DNA of 5,639 nucleotides from JBKBXU01 sp046313675 (GTDB lineage Bacteria; Bacteroidota; Bacteroidia; Cytophagales; Cytophagaceae), in NCBI GenBank assembly GCA_046313675.1, contig JBKBXU010000298.1, forward strand, positions 1 to 5,639, given 5' to 3'. Positions 5,552 through 5,639 of the stretch are shown one piece after another. The translations under genes were made by a program, and so were the position numbers. The notes below the pieces were generated by a model that was not told the DNA's origin, ran no database searches, and saw only the letters and a program-made list of their open reading frames with translations. Numbering within the stretch: the stretch's first letter is position 1; every line of letters starts with the position of its first letter.

Positions 5552-5639
5552 GTCATTGGTGAATTTTTGTTTAGGAAATTAAATTTTTGAGTAGAGTGGA
5601 CTTGATGAAAAAAATATAAAGGAAACACTATACCTTAAT

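Noticed and set aside
5604..5618. ATG AAA AAA ATA as the start of a rightward gene
   Set aside because: The frame meets TAA after three sense codons following the ATG.

Overview
The window looks like ordinary chromosomal DNA from a member of the Bacteroidota (Flavobacteriia/Cytophagia-like). The reasons are low GC, a protein with a carboxypeptidase-D-regulatory-like N-terminus, promoters that fit the TTG / TAnnTTTG (-33/-7) pattern of this phylum, weak or absent Shine-Dalgarno sequences, and a small Cys-containing protein of a Bacteroidota-type family. No mobile element, CRISPR array, tRNA or rRNA was seen.

Layout. Bases 1-719 (minus) hold the N-terminal 239 codons of a FecA-like TonB-dependent outer-membrane receptor that runs off the left edge. 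A 182-base divergent control region follows, with a good promoter for the receptor and two copies of a 23-bp imperfect palindrome. To its right, on the plus strand, are a 93-residue degenerate GNAT-fold protein (902-1183) and, 19 bases later, a short-chain dehydrogenase starting at TTG (1203-1997). The dehydrogenase meets an MltF-type lytic transglycosylase lipoprotein (3474-1999, minus) tail to tail with one base between the stop codons. A 186-base divergent region with a paired 13-mer separates that gene from a 498-residue exported protein with a CarboxypepD_reg-like domain (3661-5157, plus). That gene ends 7 bases from the stop of a 108-residue protein, possibly of the DUF6686 type (5491-5165, minus). 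A third copy of the 23-bp palindrome lies inside the likely promoter of the 108-residue gene.

How it fits together. The most informative signal is the palindrome TTATTTAGA-N5-TCTAAATAA. One copy is perfect (794-816) and two are degenerate (733-755 and 5526-5548). They sit at promoter positions suited to repression of the ferric-chelate receptor and the small 108-residue protein, and possibly of the GNAT-SDR pair. The receptor's substrate class suggests an iron-responsive repressor (Fur- or DtxR-like), but the regulator is not in the window and this is inference. The middle genes (murein transglycosylase and exported 498-residue protein) look like cell-envelope genes outside that control. I see no clear evidence of a wholly new multi-gene system. 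The candidate for something undescribed is the predicted regulon linking the receptor to the GNAT-like/SDR pair and the 108-residue protein.
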